From: Kiloniellales bacterium
Lineage (GTDB): Bacteria > Pseudomonadota > Alphaproteobacteria > Kiloniellales > JAKSBE01
Direction: 5' to 3'
Assembly: GCA_030067055.1 (NCBI GenBank)
Contig: JASJAL010000096.1
Location: 1-7,781 of the forward strand
Length of the DNA stretch: 7,781 bases
Shown here: positions 5,404 through 7,781 of the stretch, piece after piece
How positions within the stretch are numbered: the first letter of the stretch is position 1
How the letters are laid out: each line of letters opens with the position of its first letter
Notes under the pieces: model-generated
Databases searched by the model: none
Told to the model about the DNA's origin: nothing
The model's input: only the letters and a program-made list of their open reading frames with translations
Translations under genes and position numbers: made by a program

Positions 5404-7059
5404 TCACCAGGGCTTGAGGTCGAGGCTCTCGTCCAGGGCCCTCCGGTCGCCCTTGTCGTCTTCTTCTCGGATCAGGTCGCCGTCCTTGTCGAAGACGCGC
5501 ACCCGCAGCCGATGCTGGCCTCTGTCCAGCGACAGGCGGCAGAAGTTGTCCTCCTGGGTGAAGTTCCAGGCCTTGTAGTCCATCGTGATGTGCCGGCCTT
5601 CGCCATCCGCGAAGGAGAAGCTGTCCTTTTGGCCATCCGCGGAGGAGTCGTGGACGAAGTCGGAGGGCTCGCCGTCGGCGAAGGGGAAGGGCCAGTAGAA
5701 GGCCGAGGAGGTGACCGAGTAGGCCACGAGGTCCTGGGCCGCCGTACTGCCCGTGAAACTCATCCGCGCGACGTTCGAACAGTGGATGTCGCCGGCGAGG
5801 AAGACGACGTTCTGCACGCCGTGGTCGACGAGACAGCGAAGGATCGCACTGCGCGTGTTCGGAAAGCCCGGCCAGGAATCGCTCCTCTCCTTTGACAGGT
5901 CACAACCCTTCTCGGCCCTTGCCGACATCGGGCTGGGCACGAAGACGCTCGAGGTCACGATGAACTTCGGCACGTTGCCGTGCGTCTCCTGCTGGGTTTT
6001 GAGCCAATCGAGCAGGCGCAGGAGCTGCCCCGGTGGGCTCCCCGGCAGCGTCGGGCGGCCGAGCATGTGGTTGTCGCTCAGGTCGCCTTCGTTGCCCTCC
6101 AGGTAGCGCTGGGTCCGCGTGTCCAGGACGAAGAAGGGATAGCGCCCGCAGTCGAAGCTGTAGTAGAGGCGCTTGCCAAAGGTTCGCGGACCGTGACTCC
6201 ACTGGTAGCTGAGGTAGGCGTCGATCGCGATCGTGAAGAGCAGGTATTTCGCGTCGCGCCGAATCCTGTCTTGGGTCCAGTTGTCCTCGATCTCGTGATC
6301 GTCGAGGATCATGTAGGTCGGCAGGCGGCGCATCAGGCGACGGATGTTGCGGGAGCCGAAAGCCGTCAGGTAGCGCTCGCGGAACTCCTCGTAGGTGTCC
6401 GCGCGACCGATCGGAACCAGCCGGTGGAACATGTCGGCATAGATCTGATCTCCTGTCATCACCGTGAAGCGCGGCGGCGAGGGGTCGTCGTCCGCGTCCA
6501 TCAGTCGCGCCATCGGGGCGAAGATCCGGTCGGCGTGGCGGATCTTCCACAGCAGCCCCGGATAGCGGCAGGAGCCGAGAAGGAAGTCCAGTCTGTCCTG
6601 CGCGTCGTTTTCCGACGGAAAGGTCTGGAAGACGGCTTCGGACTTGTCCGCGGGGAGGCGCTCGAGGTCCTCGAGCCAGGCCTCGGCCGGCGGCAATCGG
6701 GACTGCAACTGGTCCCAGTTCATGCCTTCCTCGTCGTCGATCGGATCGTCGAGAAGCAAGGTGCCGACACGGGCGACGTACTGCGTGTCGGGCTCGAGGG
6801 TGCTGGTTCCCGGATCGGCGCCCAGGTTTATGGTGCCGCTGCGGTCGAACTCGCGGCGCAGCCTGAAATAGTAGCAGGGCTTTCTGCGCGGCCTGGACCC
6901 GCCGATAGAGAGGATCGCGATGACGCCGATCGTTCGGGTATCGGAGTCCAGATCGCTGCTGGAGTCGGTTTCGGGATCGGCACGGATCCAGATGCGTGCG
7001 CTGGTCGCCGTCGTGTGGCCGACGATCGGGCCGACACCGGCCGCCCGCAAGCTCGACAT
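5404..7059 (-). CDS. PhoD-like alkaline phosphatase/metallophosphatase family protein
   Basis: The 551-residue protein has the PhoD (PF09423-like) layout: an N-terminal beta-sandwich region (GPIVGHTTATSARIWIRA, 10-27; TLEPDTQYVARVG, 87-99) and a metallophosphatase core. Core metal-site motifs in order: GSCRYPG (162-168, with the Cys that binds iron in Bacillus PhoD), MTGDQIYAD (201-209), MILDDHEIEDNW (250-261), LDTRTQR (312-318) and LAGDIHCS (421-428). All expected ligands seem present, so an active phosphomonoesterase or phosphodiesterase is likely; the substrate is unknown. There is no signal peptide or twin-Arg motif, unlike the secreted Bacillus PhoD, so it probably acts in the cytoplasm. 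Oddities are acidic insertions at about 28-41 and 103-111 and two FADGE copies (460-464, 483-487) with a related SADGQ between. GGAGG lies 7 bases before the ATG, fixing the start. It is divergent from the beta-lactamase-like gene. Confidence 0.93.
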   Translation of the reverse strand: MSSLRAAGVGPIVGHTTATSARIWIRADPETDSSSDLDSDTRTIGVIAILSIGGSRPRRKPCYYFRLRREFDRSGTINLGADPGTSTLEPDTQYVARVGTLLLDDPIDDEEGMNWDQLQSRLPPAEAWLEDLERLPADKSEAVFQTFPSENDAQDRLDFLLGSCRYPGLLWKIRHADRIFAPMARLMDADDDPSPPRFTVMTGDQIYADMFHRLVPIGRADTYEEFRERYLTAFGSRNIRRLMRRLPTYMILDDHEIEDNWTQDRIRRDAKYLLFTIAIDAYLSYQWSHGPRTFGKRLYYSFDCGRYPFFVLDTRTQRYLEGNEGDLSDNHMLGRPTLPGSPPGQLLRLLDWLKTQQETHGNVPKFIVTSSVFVPSPMSARAEKGCDLSKERSDSWPGFPNTRSAILRCLVDHGVQNVVFLAGDIHCSNVARMSFTGSTAAQDLVAYSVTSSAFYWPFPFADGEPSDFVHDSSADGQKDSFSFADGEGRHITMDYKAWNFTQEDNFCRLSLDRGQHRLRVRVFDKDGDLIREEDDKGDRRALDESLDLKPW

Positions 7060-7066
7060 ATGATTT

Positions 7067-7071
7067 CCTCC
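7067..7071 (-). promoter_or_regulatory. Ribosome-binding site of the PhoD-like gene
   Basis: GGAGG on the minus strand stands 7 bases before the ATG at 7059. It is optimal in sequence and spacing, and supports the start that leaves the protein without a signal peptide. Confidence 0.85.
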
Positions 7072-7105
7072 GTTCAGGCAGGTCGCTGGGTCATAGAATC
7101 GAGAA

Positions 7106-7120
7106 AGCTTGCCTCAAGCT
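7106..7120. repeat. Short inverted repeat in the PhoD-like/beta-lactamase-like divergent gap
   Basis: AGCTTG (7106-7111) and CAAGCT (7115-7120) are perfect inverted arms around CCT. They lie in the 188-base gap (7060-7247) that must hold both divergent promoters. The gap is less GC-rich around 7095-7150. The repeat may be an operator, but six-base arms are weak evidence. I see no convincing -35/-10 pair in the gap. Confidence 0.3.
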
Positions 7121-7237
7121 GTGGGAAAAGTCGCATCACTAAGCAGTTGGGTGTCACAGACCTTCGCGGGGGCCGTCGTCGCCCTTCCGGCCCGGCGCGG
7201 CTTGGCTTAGGTTTACCGAAGTTCGATCTAGAGGCCT

Positions 7238-7243
7238 GGGAGG
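7238..7243 (+). promoter_or_regulatory. Ribosome-binding site of the beta-lactamase-like gene
   Basis: GGGAGG stands 4 bases before the ATG at 7248. The spacing is slightly short but the match is strong, and the ATG begins a signal peptide. Confidence 0.75.
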
Positions 7244-7247
7244 CGCG

Positions 7248-7781
7248 ATGTCGCAGACTCACGGTCGCCGTCTCCTCGCAAGCGTGGGAGCCGCCGTCTT
7301 GTCGCTGTCCCAAGGTGTAGCCAAGGCAGGCTCGAGCGATACCTGGCAGACGATCCCGCTTGCCGAGGCCGGCTTCGCCGAGGATCTGGGTACAAAGCTC
7401 GACGCCGCGGTCGCCGCCGGCGGGCTCGACGGCCTCCACGCAGTCCTGGTGGTCCGCCGCGGCAAGCTGGCCCTGGAACGCTACTATGCCGGCGAGGATG
7501 AACGCTGGGGCGATCCGCTTGGCGAGATCAGCTTCGGGCCGGAGGTGAAGCACGACCTGCGCTCGGTCTCCAAGAGCGTTGTCGGCCTGCTCTACGGAAT
7601 CGCGCTCGAGCGGGGGCAGGTGCCGGCGCTGGAGCAGCCCCTGGTCGATCACTTTCCGGCCTATCCTGAACTGGCCGCCGACCCGGCGCGCCGGCGCATC
7701 ACGGTGGCTCATGCCCTGACCATGACCATGGGCATCGAGTGGAGCGAGGACCTGCCCTACAGCGATCCGCGCAACAGCGAG
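7248..7781 (+). CDS. Class C beta-lactamase-family serine hydrolase (3' end missing)
   Basis: The frame runs open from the ATG at 7248 to the last base, giving 178 residues. The N-terminus is a signal peptide with a twin-Arg (GRRLLASVGAAVLSL), possible cleavage after VAKA (residue 27), so export by Sec or possibly Tat is likely. Then comes GLDGLHAVLVVRRGKLALERYYAG (59-82), the opening strands of the class C beta-lactamase/penicillin-binding-protein-like fold, and LRSVSKSVVGLLYGIALERG (104-123). The latter holds the SxxK motif with catalytic Ser106 and Lys109. ITVAHALTMTMGIEW (about 150-164) matches the family's I-T-x-x-x-L-L-x-M-x-x-G region. The Tyr and KTG-like motifs would lie beyond the edge. 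Members include esterases, peptidases and few true beta-lactamases, so resistance should not be assumed. It shares its upstream gap with the divergent PhoD-like gene. Confidence 0.9.
   Translation, partial: MSQTHGRRLLASVGAAVLSLSQGVAKAGSSDTWQTIPLAEAGFAEDLGTKLDAAVAAGGLDGLHAVLVVRRGKLALERYYAGEDERWGDPLGEISFGPEVKHDLRSVSKSVVGLLYGIALERGQVPALEQPLVDHFPAYPELAADPARRRITVAHALTMTMGIEWSEDLPYSDPRNSE

Noticed and set aside
7202..7230. TTGGCT (7202-7207) with GATCTA (7225-7230) as a promoter for the beta-lactamase-like gene.
   Set aside because: The spacing is good (17 bases) but the -10 box matches the consensus at only two positions.
5980..7320. A 446-codon open frame on the plus strand opposite the PhoD-like gene, running into the next gene's start.
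   Set aside because: It has no recognisable domain and no SD, and it is antisense to a gene with every PhoD motif in order.
7074..7712. A 212-codon open frame on the minus strand near the right edge.
   Set aside because: It is antisense to the beta-lactamase-like gene, whose signal peptide, SxxK motif and SD make the plus strand the coding one.

Overview
The window is a GC-rich stretch with dense, strongly GC-biased coding and good Shine-Dalgarno (SD) sequences (GGAGG or GGGAGG) before several genes. It looks chromosomal and bacterial. The combination of a DUF4743-type Nudix protein, a DctPQM-type TRAP transporter, TauD-like and TIGR02466-like oxygenases and a PhoD-like phosphatase suits an alphaproteobacterium, perhaps a marine or Rhodospirillales-like one. 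The lineage is inferred from gene content and composition only. I see no RNA gene, insertion sequence, CRISPR array or phage gene.

Layout, left to right: the 3' part of a Nudix hydrolase gene (+, cut by the left edge); a TauD/TfdA-family Fe(II)/2-oxoglutarate dioxygenase (+); a three-gene TRAP transporter operon on the minus strand, transcribed dctP > dctQ > dctM; a second, structurally different 2OG-Fe(II) oxygenase of the TIGR02466 type (+), divergent from dctP; a PhoD-like metallophosphatase (-), convergent with that oxygenase; and the 5' part of a class C beta-lactamase/serine hydrolase-family gene (+, cut by the right edge), which runs open to the last base.

The centre is the most coherent part. 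The TRAP operon encodes a periplasmic solute-binding protein with a clear signal peptide, a small four-helix membrane subunit and a large permease, so it should take up an organic (usually carboxylate- or sulfonate-bearing) solute using an ion gradient. It is flanked on both sides by Fe(II)/2OG oxygenases. The TauD-like one converges so tightly with dctM that the two genes share a palindromic CTAG as their stop codons. A plausible but unproven reading is a small import-and-oxidation module: the TRAP system brings in a substrate that the TauD-like enzyme hydroxylates or cleaves. No substrate can be assigned from sequence. The Nudix, PhoD-like and beta-lactamase-like genes look like unrelated neighbours.

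The most notable non-coding signal is a strong perfect 12-bp inverted repeat in the dctP-dctQ gap. In the transcript it would fold over the likely ribosome-binding site and start codon of dctQ, and it is well placed to set the ratio of binding protein to membrane subunits. A weaker nested inverted repeat lies between the divergent dctP and TIGR02466-like genes. I found no complete system that I can call new.
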